Part shown: positions 44,737-54,370 of the stretch, piece by piece
How the letters are laid out: every line of letters starts with the position of its first letter
Position numbering within the stretch: the first letter of the stretch is position 1
Source: Emcibacteraceae bacterium
GTDB lineage: Bacteria > Pseudomonadota > Alphaproteobacteria > Sphingomonadales > Emcibacteraceae
Length of the DNA: 54,389 nt
Direction of reading: 5' to 3'
Assembly: GCA_028281625.1 (NCBI GenBank)
Contig: JANQJN010000005.1
Location: 1 to 54,389, forward strand
Program-made: the position numbers and the translations under genes
Notes under the pieces: model-generated
Seen by the model: the letters and a program-made list of their open reading frames with translations, nothing else
Databases searched by the model: none
What the model was told of the DNA's origin: nothing

Positions 44737-44930
44737 TTGTAATCCCTCCTTACAGGCGAAATCAGTATCAGTTTGTCTTTTGAGGATTAATTCTCAAAGG
44801 AATCGAAAATTGTATTTTCTTTATGCCACTAGTGTGCAGCGCGGCCAAGTAAATTACTCACTATTGCGCGCTGGTTGCTGCAGTGGCCCAAGACTAAGAT
44901 CACCGAGCTCACGTGTGCTGTAAGATGGGT

Positions 44931-45653
44931 TTATTTGCCAGATAATATTTTCTCAACGAACTTTGGTACTACTTGTGTGGCAGGACCATAATATCCGGTA
45001 GTAAACTGACGAGCGTTTAACGATGGCTCGAGATTAAGCTCAACTGTTTGCGTCAGCGCATTTTCTGACGCCACCTGAACAAATCCCGCAGCGGGGTAAA
45101 CATTTCCTGATGTACCGATGGATATGAATAGATCACAACGTTTCAGTTTTCTGTATATTTCTTCCATGTGCATTGGCATTTCGCCAAACCAAACCACATC
45201 AACACGCATTGCACCGACCGCACAACAGTTTGGGCACTCGCTAGTTAAATCCATATCATCGTGCCACACCGCTCTTTCGCCACACACGACACAGCGACCT
45301 TTCAGAAGTTCACCATGCATATGAATTAATTTTTTGGATCCGGCCGCCTCATGAAGATTATCTACATTCTGAGTGACCAAGGTAAACTCGCCCGGCCATT
45401 CCTGCTCCAGTTTTTGCAATGCTACATGCGCATCATTGGGTTTTATTTCCGTGCCTAAAAGCGCTTTTTTGCGAGCATTGTAAAAATCATGAACCAATTC
45501 GGGGTTTGCGGCAAATGCCTCTGGCGTCGCCACCTGCTCAACTCTCACCCCCTGCCATAAGCCGCCATGTCCACGAAAGGTTGAGAGCCCGGATTCTTTA
45601 GAAATACCGGCTCCTGTTAAAATGACAATCGATTGATCAGGACTGATTTTCAT
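44931..45653 (-). CDS. cobB: Sir2-family NAD-dependent deacylase (CobB-like, class III)
   Basis: 240 residues from ATG at 45653 (MKISPDQS), the best family fit; ATG at 45665 is also possible, and the track start at 45764 is too long. NAD-binding ILTGAGISKESGLSTFRG, TQNVDNLH, catalytic His in LIHMHGE and a structural zinc site (CVVC...CPNC). The Tyr/Arg pair in FYNARKKAL marks class III sirtuins, which prefer succinyl or malonyl lysine. Cytoplasmic regulator of metabolic enzymes; its link to neighbours is unknown. Confidence 0.92.
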   Translation of the reverse strand: MKISPDQSIVILTGAGISKESGLSTFRGHGGLWQGVRVEQVATPEAFAANPELVHDFYNARKKALLGTEIKPNDAHVALQKLEQEWPGEFTLVTQNVDNLHEAAGSKKLIHMHGELLKGRCVVCGERAVWHDDMDLTSECPNCCAVGAMRVDVVWFGEMPMHMEEIYRKLKRCDLFISIGTSGNVYPAAGFVQVASENALTQTVELNLEPSLNARQFTTGYYGPATQVVPKFVEKILSGK

Positions 45654-45738
45654 AAACTCGAACATAAAGCACGAACAACGAAGGACGCAATTGTTTGTTT
45701 GCGGCCATTCTGCTAAAACTACCCCATAAGGGGAATAA

Positions 45739-46977
45739 ATGGCGTTGATAAACCAAAAACTCACAGAAATAGCACATTCGCGTAACTTAAATTATCTTGC
45801 GTATACCATTGGGCTATTTGGGATTACGTACCTGATATGGAAACTGATCAGCTTGCAAGGCACGGACCTAACCTTCAGGTATATCTGGATCGCAGGATCA
45901 ATTTGGTCACAAGGACTTAATCCTTACGGTCCTGAATACTTTATCACCGCATCAAATATGTTCGAAACATTTAATGGACAGCCCTTTTATTATCCTCCCA
46001 ATTGGTGGGGACCAGCGCAGCTGCTTGCCATTTTCGAATATCAAGTCGCAATGGAAATTTGGCGCTTTCTCAATGTCACGTTGATCCTGCTATCATCTCT
46101 CCTTTTAAACAGGGCATTTCGAACAGCGGATATACCGATTTCAAACAGCTATCTTGCCTTCTACACAGGCCTGGTTTCGCTTATGCAAATCACGGCGGTA
46201 GTCTTAGCCACAGGCCAAACAGTAGTATTGATGTATTTTGGTGTCGTGCTTGTTGTATGTGGGTTTATGCACTCAAGCCGTTGGCAGATGGTTTTGGGGC
46301 TGACGATATTGCTGCTTAAACCGCAAATAGGTGTCGCACTTTGTTTTGCGCTACTTATGTTTAAACGACACCATGTGACTCTATTTTGGACTGGGGGCAT
46401 CACGTTCCTATTAACATTGCCTGCGCTTGTAAGCACCGGCCCAATCGAAACAATGCGCTCTTTTCTTGGCGGACTTAGCAAACATTCGTCATTCCCTTCA
46501 AACATTGCTGAATTTTCAACGGGTTTAAAAAACCTTGTTGCTCATACAATTGGGGCAGCACCTTCCAGCACGTTGTATATGTTAATCGCTATTGGCATTT
46601 TGATGGTGATTGGGGCAATTGTGAACCTGAAATCATCTAAGCTTAATGAAGACATGTACTTTAGAAGCCAGATTTCATATTTGATGTTCGCACTCAGTGT
46701 GCTCGCATTTCTTTCACCGATCCATGAGTATGATATGCTGGTCCTTCTTCCGATTTTGATGCTTGCAACCATTTGTGAGCTAAAAGTTCAAGCAGCGTTG
46801 CTTGTCATTTTTTTGCTCATGAGCCGCGCAGGAAATCTGGCAAATATCATGGGTTATGCAAGCCTAGATGACGAGCGCTTGTTTGTAAGCGCCTATTACA
46901 CCTTAATGTTGATTATTCTAATATTTGTTACCGCACGAAATTTAGTGCATCAATTAAGCTCCGCTACATCTGACTGA
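45739..46977 (+). CDS. GT87-family (DUF2029) membrane glycosyltransferase
   Basis: 412 residues with about ten membrane segments and the GT87-type first loop (WIAGSIWSQGLNPYGPEYF, FYYPPNWWGPAQLL). Family members transfer mannose or other sugars from polyprenyl-phosphate-sugar in the periplasm. It fits the GT2 and GtrA genes on the opposite strand, which would make and flip the polyprenyl sugar. Ribosome site AAGGGG precedes the ATG. Its 3' end overlaps the convergent GT2 gene by 28 bp. Confidence 0.85.
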   Translation: MALINQKLTEIAHSRNLNYLAYTIGLFGITYLIWKLISLQGTDLTFRYIWIAGSIWSQGLNPYGPEYFITASNMFETFNGQPFYYPPNWWGPAQLLAIFEYQVAMEIWRFLNVTLILLSSLLLNRAFRTADIPISNSYLAFYTGLVSLMQITAVVLATGQTVVLMYFGVVLVVCGFMHSSRWQMVLGLTILLLKPQIGVALCFALLMFKRHHVTLFWTGGITFLLTLPALVSTGPIETMRSFLGGLSKHSSFPSNIAEFSTGLKNLVAHTIGAAPSSTLYMLIAIGILMVIGAIVNLKSSKLNEDMYFRSQISYLMFALSVLAFLSPIHEYDMLVLLPILMLATICELKVQAALLVIFLLMSRAGNLANIMGYASLDDERLFVSAYYTLMLIILIFVTARNLVHQLSSATSD

Positions 46978-47906
46978 TTGATGATTTTCTTAGTCATATA
47001 AAGCGGCCGGTCTTTCGTTTCATTGAATACCCGACCGAGATATTCACCAATGATGCCCAGAAATAGCAATTGAAGCCCCCCTAAAAATAGCATCACCACC
47101 ATTTGCGAGGGATAACCCGCAACATCAACACCAAAAAACAGCGCCTGAGAAAACACAATGAGTGCGTAAACAAATGATACAAATGAAATTATAATCCCCA
47201 AATAACTTGCAAGCCTTAATGGTAATGTTGAAAAGGAAGTGATCCCTTCAATCGCAAAATTCCACAGTGTCCAATAATTCCACTTGGTTTCACCAGCAGA
47301 GCGCGCATCGCGCTTATATTCGATAGCGACTGTGTTAAAGCCGACCCATGCGAATAAGCCTTTCATAAAGCGTTGGCGTTCTGGCAACTTCCTAATGGCT
47401 TCAATCGTTCGTTTGCTGAGCATTCTGAAGTCTCCTGCATTCTGAGGAATATCAACAAAGCTCATTTTCTTTAGCACACTATAGAAAATCTCAGCGGTTT
47501 TTAGTTTTATCCAGGATTCACCTTCCCTTTCTGTGCGAACGCCATAAATATTGTCGTATCCCTGCTCCAACATTTTAATAAATTCAGGGATTAATTCCGG
47601 CGGATCCTGAAGATCCGCATCCAGAATGAGCGCAGCATCGCCAGTCATTAAATCGATACCCGCTGACATGGCCGCTTCCTTTCCAAAATTCCGGCTTAGA
47701 TCAACAAACAATACGCGCTTATCCTGCATACATAGTTCGCCAATTAGCTCTGCGGTTCGATCACTGCTACCATCATTGATAAAAACAAGCTCTAAATGGT
47801 AATTTATATCTGCGAAGACGGTCGTTACACGCCGATAGCATTCCTCAATTACTTCTTCCTCATTAAAGCAAGGTATTAAAACTGAAATCTTCCTGTTTTC
47901 ATTCAT
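46950..47906 (-). CDS. Polyprenyl-phosphate glycosyltransferase, GT2 (GtrB/DPM1-like)
   Basis: 318 residues: a GT2 catalytic domain (ISVLIPCFNEEEVIEECYRR; DxD in LILDADLQDPPELIP; FRMLSKRTIEA; ERQRFMKGLFAWVGF) and two C-terminal membrane helices. Such enzymes load glucose, mannose or a similar sugar on undecaprenyl phosphate on the cytoplasmic side. It follows the GtrA-like gene by 21 bp in one operon. Confidence 0.92.
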   Translation of the reverse strand: MNENRKISVLIPCFNEEEVIEECYRRVTTVFADINYHLELVFINDGSSDRTAELIGELCMQDKRVLFVDLSRNFGKEAAMSAGIDLMTGDAALILDADLQDPPELIPEFIKMLEQGYDNIYGVRTEREGESWIKLKTAEIFYSVLKKMSFVDIPQNAGDFRMLSKRTIEAIRKLPERQRFMKGLFAWVGFNTVAIEYKRDARSAGETKWNYWTLWNFAIEGITSFSTLPLRLASYLGIIISFVSFVYALIVFSQALFFGVDVAGYPSQMVVMLFLGGLQLLFLGIIGEYLGRVFNETKDRPLYMTKKIINQSDVAELN

Positions 47907-47927
47907 AGGCTTACCTTTCCCTATTGT

Positions 47928-48344
47928 TCAATGCTTGTGGCTGGAATAAACCCAGTATTTTGAAATAATAAAATTAAGTATAAACACCACCAAAGTGGCA
48001 GTTACCTGTGCAGCTATATAGATAATGCTGCTGAGTGACATCATGATCACAGCATTTAGCAAAAAGCCTATCACTATCATGACCAAAAATTTTGGAATTG
48101 CCTTGGCGTGCGTCGCTTCCGACTTAAACGTATAACGCAGATTAAAAATGTAGTTTGTAACGGCACCAACTGCGTAACCAATCATTGAAGCATGAAGAGG
48201 AATCACTGAAACAAGCTCAACCAGGATCACCAAGGTCGCATAGTGAAAAAGCGTGCTCAGCGCACCGACGCCCGTAAATTTGATATATTCAACCGCCAGC
48301 TTTCCACTATCTGCTTTTACGTTTTTCAACTTTAGCGACCCCAC
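47928..48344 (-). CDS. GtrA-family membrane protein
   Basis: 138 residues with four membrane helices in the GtrA pattern (EYIKFTGVGALSTLFHYATL; NYIFNLRYTF; FILNFIISKYWVY). Thought to flip polyprenyl-phosphate sugars. The start is a GTG at 48344; a TTG at 48329 is possible and neither has a clear ribosome site. Paired with the downstream GT2 gene. Confidence 0.88.
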   Translation of the reverse strand: MGSLKLKNVKADSGKLAVEYIKFTGVGALSTLFHYATLVILVELVSVIPLHASMIGYAVGAVTNYIFNLRYTFKSEATHAKAIPKFLVMIVIGFLLNAVIMMSLSSIIYIAAQVTATLVVFILNFIISKYWVYSSHKH

Positions 48345-48456
48345 TTCATTTCACTACCCAAACTTAGAATACTTGAATTATCGACGTCTTGCACGTCTTA
48401 AGTAAATCGCATATCGTTTAATATGCTGGCATAATAAATCAGGGTGGAGAAAAAAC

Positions 48457-50307
48457 ATGAGCAGCATTTTGTTTCAGGCGTTTGTCTATCTCATCGCAGC
48501 AGTAGTCGCAGTACCTATAGCCAAGCGGATTGGCCTTGGATCGGTCCTTGGCTATCTGATAGCTGGGTTAATCATCGGACCCTTTTTGGGTCTAGTGGGT
48601 GCCGAAACCCAGGATCTTCAGCATTTCGCTGAATTTGGTGTGGTGATGATGCTGTTTCTTGTGGGGCTTGAGCTCGAACCGCGCCTTCTCTGGGAAATGA
48701 AGAACAGGCTAATTGGACTTGGCGGTTTTCAAGTAGGTATCACAACATTATTGATAGCCCTTATTGCTTACAATTTTGGTTTTGCCTGGCAAACGTCTAT
48801 TGCGATCGGATTTATTGGAGCACTTTCCTCCACTGCAATTGTGCTGCAAACTCTTGGTGAAAAAGGACTAATGAAAACGGAAGGTGGGCAGTCGAGCTTT
48901 TCTGTACTCCTGTTTCAGGATATTGCCGTCATCCCCATGCTCGCTATTGTGCCATTGCTCACACTCCCTGAATTTGCGATGACACCAATGGGAGATGATC
49001 ATGGATCCTCACATAGTCTGGTGGACGGCCTGCCAGGATGGGCGATGGCCCTGACAACACTTGGCGCAATTGCAGCCGTCGTGTTTGGCGGCCATTATTT
49101 GTCACGGCCACTGTTTCGTTTTATTGCCCAATCCAAACTAAGGGAAATATTCACAGCTTCGGCACTGATGCTCGTAATCGCTATCGCTCTTCTCATGGAA
49201 CTTGTTGGCTTGTCCCCTGCGCTGGGTACATTCCTTGCGGGTGTGGTACTTGCAAATAGTGAATACCGCCATGAACTGGAAAGCGACATAGAGCCCTTTA
49301 AAGGACTACTGCTCGGTCTCTTTTTCATTACCGTAGGCGCAGGCATAAATCTGGATCTGCTGACAGATCAATTTTCACTGATTGCTATGCTCACACTTGG
49401 TGCTATCTTGCTTAAATTTTCCGTACTGCTTTTTGTAGGGCATTTCATGGGGCTACCAAAGCCCGCCAGCTGGCTGATGGCCATGGGACTTTGCCAGGTC
49501 GGTGAATTTGGTTTTGTGCTGATTAACTTCAGTTTGCAAAATCACGCGATACCGCAGGAGCTGGCCTCGCTGCTTTCACTGGTTGTTGCTCTTTCCATGT
49601 TGCTGACGCCATTTCTGTTTATCCTGTATGACAAGGTGATCTCAGGCCGGATGGCTGACGATGAACAGGAAGCAGATGAAATTGATGATCAGGGAACCGT
49701 CATCATCGCTGGTCATGGCCGGTTTGGACAGGTCATCAACCGTGTGCTGCTTGCCAGCGGAACCAAAACGGTGGTGCTGGATCATCAAAGCACGCTGGTG
49801 GAAGGCATGCGTAAATTCGGCATGCGAACCTTTTTTGGGGATGCCTCCAGGCCAGATTTGCTTCACGCGGCCGGCCTTCATTCTGCTAGAATGTTGATTA
49901 TTGCCATTGATGATCCGGAGCGTACGATTGAAATGGTCAAATTTGCAAAACGCGAACATCCTGAAATTCATATCGTCGCCCGTGCAACTGACCGCCATCA
50001 TGTGTATGAACTTTTCCGAGCCGGAGCGGATGACATCGTCCGTGAAACCTTTGACAGTGCCGTTCGCGCGAGCCGCTACGCGCTACAGGGGCTTGGTGAG
50101 GAAGAAGAAAATGCGAGACGCATTACATCACTTTATGTGGAGCATGACCGTAAAAACCTACTTGATCTCGCGCGCGTTTGGGAACCCGACATGGTGGTTG
50201 CAGATAATGAAGAATATAAGTCAGTCGCCAAAGAAAATCGCGAGCTTCTTACTGAGGCGATCCAAGCCCTTAAAGGCAAATGCGGTAAGGAGCAATTGGA
50301 AGAATGA
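48457..50307 (+). CDS. CPA2 cation:proton antiporter, KefB/KefC-like
   Basis: 616 residues: about 12 membrane segments (1-400) with KRIGLGSVLGYLIAGLIIGP, the conserved LFLVGLELEP region and QDIAVIPMLA, then an RCK_N nucleotide-binding domain (VIIAGHGRFGQVINRVLL) and a helical tail. Family members export K+ and are gated by glutathione adducts or nucleotides. No KefF/KefG partner is adjacent; a small membrane protein overlaps its stop instead. Confidence 0.93.
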   Translation: MSSILFQAFVYLIAAVVAVPIAKRIGLGSVLGYLIAGLIIGPFLGLVGAETQDLQHFAEFGVVMMLFLVGLELEPRLLWEMKNRLIGLGGFQVGITTLLIALIAYNFGFAWQTSIAIGFIGALSSTAIVLQTLGEKGLMKTEGGQSSFSVLLFQDIAVIPMLAIVPLLTLPEFAMTPMGDDHGSSHSLVDGLPGWAMALTTLGAIAAVVFGGHYLSRPLFRFIAQSKLREIFTASALMLVIAIALLMELVGLSPALGTFLAGVVLANSEYRHELESDIEPFKGLLLGLFFITVGAGINLDLLTDQFSLIAMLTLGAILLKFSVLLFVGHFMGLPKPASWLMAMGLCQVGEFGFVLINFSLQNHAIPQELASLLSLVVALSMLLTPFLFILYDKVISGRMADDEQEADEIDDQGTVIIAGHGRFGQVINRVLLASGTKTVVLDHQSTLVEGMRKFGMRTFFGDASRPDLLHAAGLHSARMLIIAIDDPERTIEMVKFAKREHPEIHIVARATDRHHVYELFRAGADDIVRETFDSAVRASRYALQGLGEEEENARRITSLYVEHDRKNLLDLARVWEPDMVVADNEEYKSVAKENRELLTEAIQALKGKCGKEQLEE

Positions 50308-50492
50308 CTATTTTCTGGCGTATGGTAGGTATATTATTGTTGGCGTGGGTTGGTTGGGACCTATATCACGGTTATACGCTTTTGACCGATTTTATCTACC
50401 GCGACCAGGAACCGGTAAAATATTGGGCTGTTCTGGGAATCTGGTTTATACTCGCGGTCAGCTGCTTCTTTTCCTGGGATGGAAAAAAATAG
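50304..50492 (+). CDS. Small membrane protein coupled to the KefB/C-like antiporter
   Basis: 62 residues with two predicted membrane helices (GILLLAWVGWDLYHGY and YWAVLGIWFILAVSCFF). Its ATG overlaps the antiporter stop by 4 bp (ATGA), a sign of coupled translation. I do not recognise a family. It may be a subunit or regulator of the antiporter. Ends one base before the convergent DgcN-like gene. Confidence 0.7.
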   Translation: MTIFWRMVGILLLAWVGWDLYHGYTLLTDFIYRDQEPVKYWAVLGIWFILAVSCFFSWDGKK

Positions 50493-51500
50493 CTAACTAA
50501 GGTTATCGATGATTGCATCCGTGCCATCAATCAGCGGATCGACGCAGGGAAGACCCATACGTTTTGATAAAATTTCAAGATAGTCTTCGCGATCTTCTGC
50601 CGCTAATGCCGACGTGTTAACGGCTACGCCTACGCATCTGATGTTCGGATTAACTTGATTTCCAAGATCAACCGTGCGTTCAATTACCTGTTCAATGGTA
50701 GGAAGCGGGAAGTTATCCCATTCTTCGATCACTTTACGGCCGGCTTCATGGCACACCACGAAGGCATCGGGTTGAGAGCCTATAAGCAGCCCTAACGTAA
50801 CCGAACTATAGCCGGGATGGAAAATGCTTCCCTGCCCTTCAATCACATCCCAGTGGTCTGGTTCATTTTCCGGTGACAAAAGTTCAGCTGCACCAGAAAG
50901 AAAATCAGACACCACCGCATCCATGGGAATACCGCGCCCGGCGATCATAATGCCAGTTTGGCCGGACGCGCGAAAATCCGCGTTCATTCCCCGCTTTTTC
51001 ATATCCCGTTCCATGGCAAGGGCAGTGTATTTCTTTCCAACTGCGCAGTCCGTGCCCATCATCAGAATACGTTTTCCGCTGCGCTTCCTGCCTGTTCCCA
51101 CCGGGAGATCAGCTGGTGGTGTGCGTACATCCACAAGGCGCGACCCGGTCCTTTCAGCAACTGCAACAAGCCTTGGAATATCATTAAGTTTCTTATGAAC
51201 GCCCCCAACCACATCAAGACCAGCTTCAAGCGCTTCTTCCAATGTATCCAGCCATTCTTCTGGAATACCGCCACCAACGGATGCTGTGCCGATTACAAAG
51301 GATTTAACGCCCGCTGCCGCCGCTTCATCGATTGTCATATTAGGCAGACCCAGATCAAGACCATCATCGATAAAACTATATTGCCCCGCGCATAAATCCC
51401 TGCGCCAATCGGCAATGCCGGACGCCGTTTTAGCGTATGTAGGTTCTTTTTCATCGGCAACAAAAATTAAGTATGGTGGCTTTATTTCGATGGTGATCAT
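50493..51500 (-). CDS. DUF1611-family protein, DgcN-like
   Basis: 335 residues with an N-terminal Rossmann-like domain and a C-terminal P-loop domain (GTDCAVGKKYTALAMERDMK, then SGQTGIMIAGRG, IEGQGSIFHPGYSSVTLGLL). This matches DUF1611; one member, DgcN, is described as an N-acetyltransferase in a D-glutamate catabolic route with the enolase-like DgcA. DgcA is not in the window. The preceding transporter and amine dehydrogenase genes, 10 and about 1150 bp upstream, suggest an amine or D-amino-acid use unit. Confidence 0.85.
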   Translation of the reverse strand: MITIEIKPPYLIFVADEKEPTYAKTASGIADWRRDLCAGQYSFIDDGLDLGLPNMTIDEAAAAGVKSFVIGTASVGGGIPEEWLDTLEEALEAGLDVVGGVHKKLNDIPRLVAVAERTGSRLVDVRTPPADLPVGTGRKRSGKRILMMGTDCAVGKKYTALAMERDMKKRGMNADFRASGQTGIMIAGRGIPMDAVVSDFLSGAAELLSPENEPDHWDVIEGQGSIFHPGYSSVTLGLLIGSQPDAFVVCHEAGRKVIEEWDNFPLPTIEQVIERTVDLGNQVNPNIRCVGVAVNTSALAAEDREDYLEILSKRMGLPCVDPLIDGTDAIIDNLS

Positions 51501-51510
51501 ATGTGGATCC

Positions 51511-52596
51511 TTAAATAGTTTCTTTTCTTGTTATTTTCCAAACACCTATAGTGAGCATTGGTACAATAAGTACCGCAATAAATGCAATGGTGATATAACC
51601 GTATCCTTGCGCAATCAAATCAACAATTCCGATGAGCTCCGCTGCAAAGACAGCCGCAATCAGAAACCCAATTGCGATAATCGGCCGGGCTATTTGAGGT
51701 AGGTGCTTACCTTGCTCCGCAAAGGTTCCTTCAAGTCTCTCATTAACAGCATGAAGCATCGCTGATCCGGTCTCCACGAAGGTGCCAAAAACGACAATTT
51801 GAAAAATGACTTCCAGCCAACTGATCTCAAGCGCAGACATAAGGAATGTCGCCGGTACAGGCTGATCACCAATTTGCGGGTACTGCCCCATCATGGCAAT
51901 GAAAAAGAGCATCGCCGGGATCACGGTTATTGCACCACAAATGAATCCAGCACTTAAGGTTTCATGCCGGTTCTGATGGCGCGCGACCGCATATAGGATC
52001 AGCGGAAGAGACGCAAGATTATAACCGGTATAGAGCACGCCTTGGGACGCCCAACGTTCACCGGTATCGGCGCTCCCATAAACCCCCGTTATCACATCGC
52101 CAAAAGCCATAAAGGCTAAAATGAAGAGAAGGATATAGACCCCGTACAGCAGGATCGACCAGCCAGCGAGCACTTTTTTGATCAGCTCCGTACCCTTAAA
52201 GGTCAAAATTCCGATCAGCGTCATGAGAGCCAATGTCCCAACAAGCGAAGGTACGCCGAAATTTTGCGCTGCAATTTGACCTGATGCAGATCCAATAACC
52301 GAAAGCACCAGAAGCAATTGAAAGAAATAGAAAAATTCGAATAGTACCCATCCGCGTCCAAGAAGCACTTTACAAAAATGTCTATAATCAAACGCTTTGA
52401 AACGCCGCGCCAACTCAAAGCCCACTGCAGACACCAGCCCGAACACTGCTCCTGCTACCAATAGTCCCAGAAGCCCGCCGATGGGGCCGGACGCGAAGAA
52501 AAATTCGATCAGTTCACGGCCAGTGGCATAGCCACCGCCGATCACCACCGACTGGAACATAAATCCTGGCAGTAAATATGTATTAAAAAACTTCAT
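51511..52596 (-). CDS. YkvI-like membrane transporter
   Basis: 361 residues with about ten membrane segments and the YkvI/COG3949 start FQSVVIGGGYATGRELIEFFF, which resembles the broken first helix of LeuT-fold transporters. Function of the family is unknown; an amino-acid or amine carrier is likely. Lies 10 bp upstream of the DgcN-like gene and 49 bp after the dehydrogenase. Confidence 0.82.
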   Translation of the reverse strand: MKFFNTYLLPGFMFQSVVIGGGYATGRELIEFFFASGPIGGLLGLLVAGAVFGLVSAVGFELARRFKAFDYRHFCKVLLGRGWVLFEFFYFFQLLLVLSVIGSASGQIAAQNFGVPSLVGTLALMTLIGILTFKGTELIKKVLAGWSILLYGVYILLFILAFMAFGDVITGVYGSADTGERWASQGVLYTGYNLASLPLILYAVARHQNRHETLSAGFICGAITVIPAMLFFIAMMGQYPQIGDQPVPATFLMSALEISWLEVIFQIVVFGTFVETGSAMLHAVNERLEGTFAEQGKHLPQIARPIIAIGFLIAAVFAAELIGIVDLIAQGYGYITIAFIAVLIVPMLTIGVWKITRKETI

Positions 52597-52645
52597 GTGA
52601 TCCCTTTCCCTTGAACAAGGATCAAATCACACTAAAGGACGATAA

Positions 52646-54370
52646 TCAACTGTTCATCAGATATTGATCCGCAAGTACTTCCCGTACTGCCCTATGAGCT
52701 TGATCAATGGCCGCGTCTGTAAACGGGCTTGCATCCGCATCACTATTGGCCACCGAAAGCCGACCGAGTTGCTGACGTGCGACCACACACGGCCGGTCAT
52801 CGGTAGGGAACATGGACCAGTGATAGGGTTCTGTGATGGTATCATAGGCATACGCATTACCATGAGGCCAGCGGTTTACCGTGATCGCAACAATATCCCG
52901 CGCGGCATCAAACCCGCCCGCACCAAGCATGCGTTGCAGTTGTTCACGAATATTGCGTTCAAACGTTTCAAAGGGTGTATTGAGCAAATCATAACGACCA
53001 AGGCGTAGCTGATCGCGGCGAAGCTCGCCTGGTGCATTTGGGGCCCTATGCATTTTAACAATCACTGGTTCATCCATATTGCGTGGTGGAACATAATCCC
53101 CTACATTTAGCGCGTAATGAAGGCTGGAGGTTGTGTGATAAAGACCAGGTGATGTGATAGAACTGATTCCAAGGTTTTCCCATGCTTTGCCGTCCCGAAG
53201 CAACACATTGGTATAGACCCGCGGCGCCTTGATGCCGTAAAGCATGGCACCCTTTTGCTCATCCGAAAAATCATCGCAGATATAAGGAATAACATTGTGC
53301 CAGCAACCGAAAATCACATTTTTAGCCTTTACGGTCAGCGCCTTGCCATCCTGCATATAATCCACGTTCACGTCTTTGGCCGTTTTCGGGTCCCCATTAT
53401 GAGCGACTTTGATCACCGTTGCATTCAAGCGAAGACGTGTTGAGTTGGATGGCAGGTCCAGTTTTCCATAGTCCACTTTTGCGGTAAAAACATCATCCAA
53501 GGTTTCACCTGGGATAGCATCTGGAATAAGTTTCCGCACTGTCATCCGGGTTATGGTGGCATTGCCATCGGGAAAATAGATACTGTCGTCATCATATTCA
53601 TGTTCGCGGCCGTGTTGCGACCCAGCTATATGATGCATAGGACCAATTTTTTCAGTGGGCTTAAGCTCAAGATGATCAAAACCCGGCATACCACCCAATT
53701 CCCAGCAAAAAAGCGCCGGCACCTGTTCCGCCCCGACATAAAAGCGAAAATGTAGCCCGGATCTGAATGAAGGTAGCACCCGCTCATCAATCCCCAAGTG
53801 ATGGGTGACATATTCCGCGTAAGTAATGGACGCGAGCTTCTGTTTCTTTTCATCGTCGGATAGACCAACAAATTCTTCAGCGATGATTTCCTCGCTATAG
53901 AGTTTTTTAAATTCGTCCTTTAGATCATCTGGAAGCGGCGTTGTGTCAAAAAACGCATTCCAGTTTCCCCGGTCGCGACGGTTCCTTTTTACGAGCCCTT
54001 CTCCACCGAAAGTTTCACTGTCATAGTAAAACGCTCCGCTATGGCCAAATTCACGGCTGTAGTGACGCATCATTGGCTGGGTTCTCGCGTGATATTCTTC
54101 GGTATCAATACCAATTTCACGAAGGTATCCCATAGCGACCGGACTATAATTCATCGGCTGCTCGATATTGAGGGTTCCCCCGTTCACGATGATATTACGC
54201 CCCTCAAAATTATATTCATTTCGCTTGGCGTGCCCCCCAAAATCATCGTGGTTGTCCAGAATGAGTATTTTTTTGTCTGGCCCGGCGCTCTGGCGGTAAA
54301 ACCATGCGGCCGCAAGACCACTAATGCCACCGCCCACGACCACAAGGTCATATTCTTCGTCTGTATTCAT
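52646..54370 (-). CDS. FAD-dependent amine dehydrogenase, spermidine dehydrogenase (SpdH)-like
   Basis: 574 residues. The FAD site VVVGGGISGLAAAWFYRQ (residues 10-27) and LILDNHDDFGGHAKRNEYNF are typical of SpdH-like flavoproteins, as is NRWPHGNAYAY near the C-terminus. SpdH oxidises spermidine to diaminopropane and 4-aminobutanal. No signal peptide is seen. It begins a minus-strand unit with the YkvI-like carrier and DgcN-like protein. Substrate not certain; the homology is moderately strong. The start at 54370 is near the window edge, so upstream context is missing. Confidence 0.83.
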   Translation of the reverse strand: MNTDEEYDLVVVGGGISGLAAAWFYRQSAGPDKKILILDNHDDFGGHAKRNEYNFEGRNIIVNGGTLNIEQPMNYSPVAMGYLREIGIDTEEYHARTQPMMRHYSREFGHSGAFYYDSETFGGEGLVKRNRRDRGNWNAFFDTTPLPDDLKDEFKKLYSEEIIAEEFVGLSDDEKKQKLASITYAEYVTHHLGIDERVLPSFRSGLHFRFYVGAEQVPALFCWELGGMPGFDHLELKPTEKIGPMHHIAGSQHGREHEYDDDSIYFPDGNATITRMTVRKLIPDAIPGETLDDVFTAKVDYGKLDLPSNSTRLRLNATVIKVAHNGDPKTAKDVNVDYMQDGKALTVKAKNVIFGCWHNVIPYICDDFSDEQKGAMLYGIKAPRVYTNVLLRDGKAWENLGISSITSPGLYHTTSSLHYALNVGDYVPPRNMDEPVIVKMHRAPNAPGELRRDQLRLGRYDLLNTPFETFERNIREQLQRMLGAGGFDAARDIVAITVNRWPHGNAYAYDTITEPYHWSMFPTDDRPCVVARQQLGRLSVANSDADASPFTDAAIDQAHRAVREVLADQYLMNS

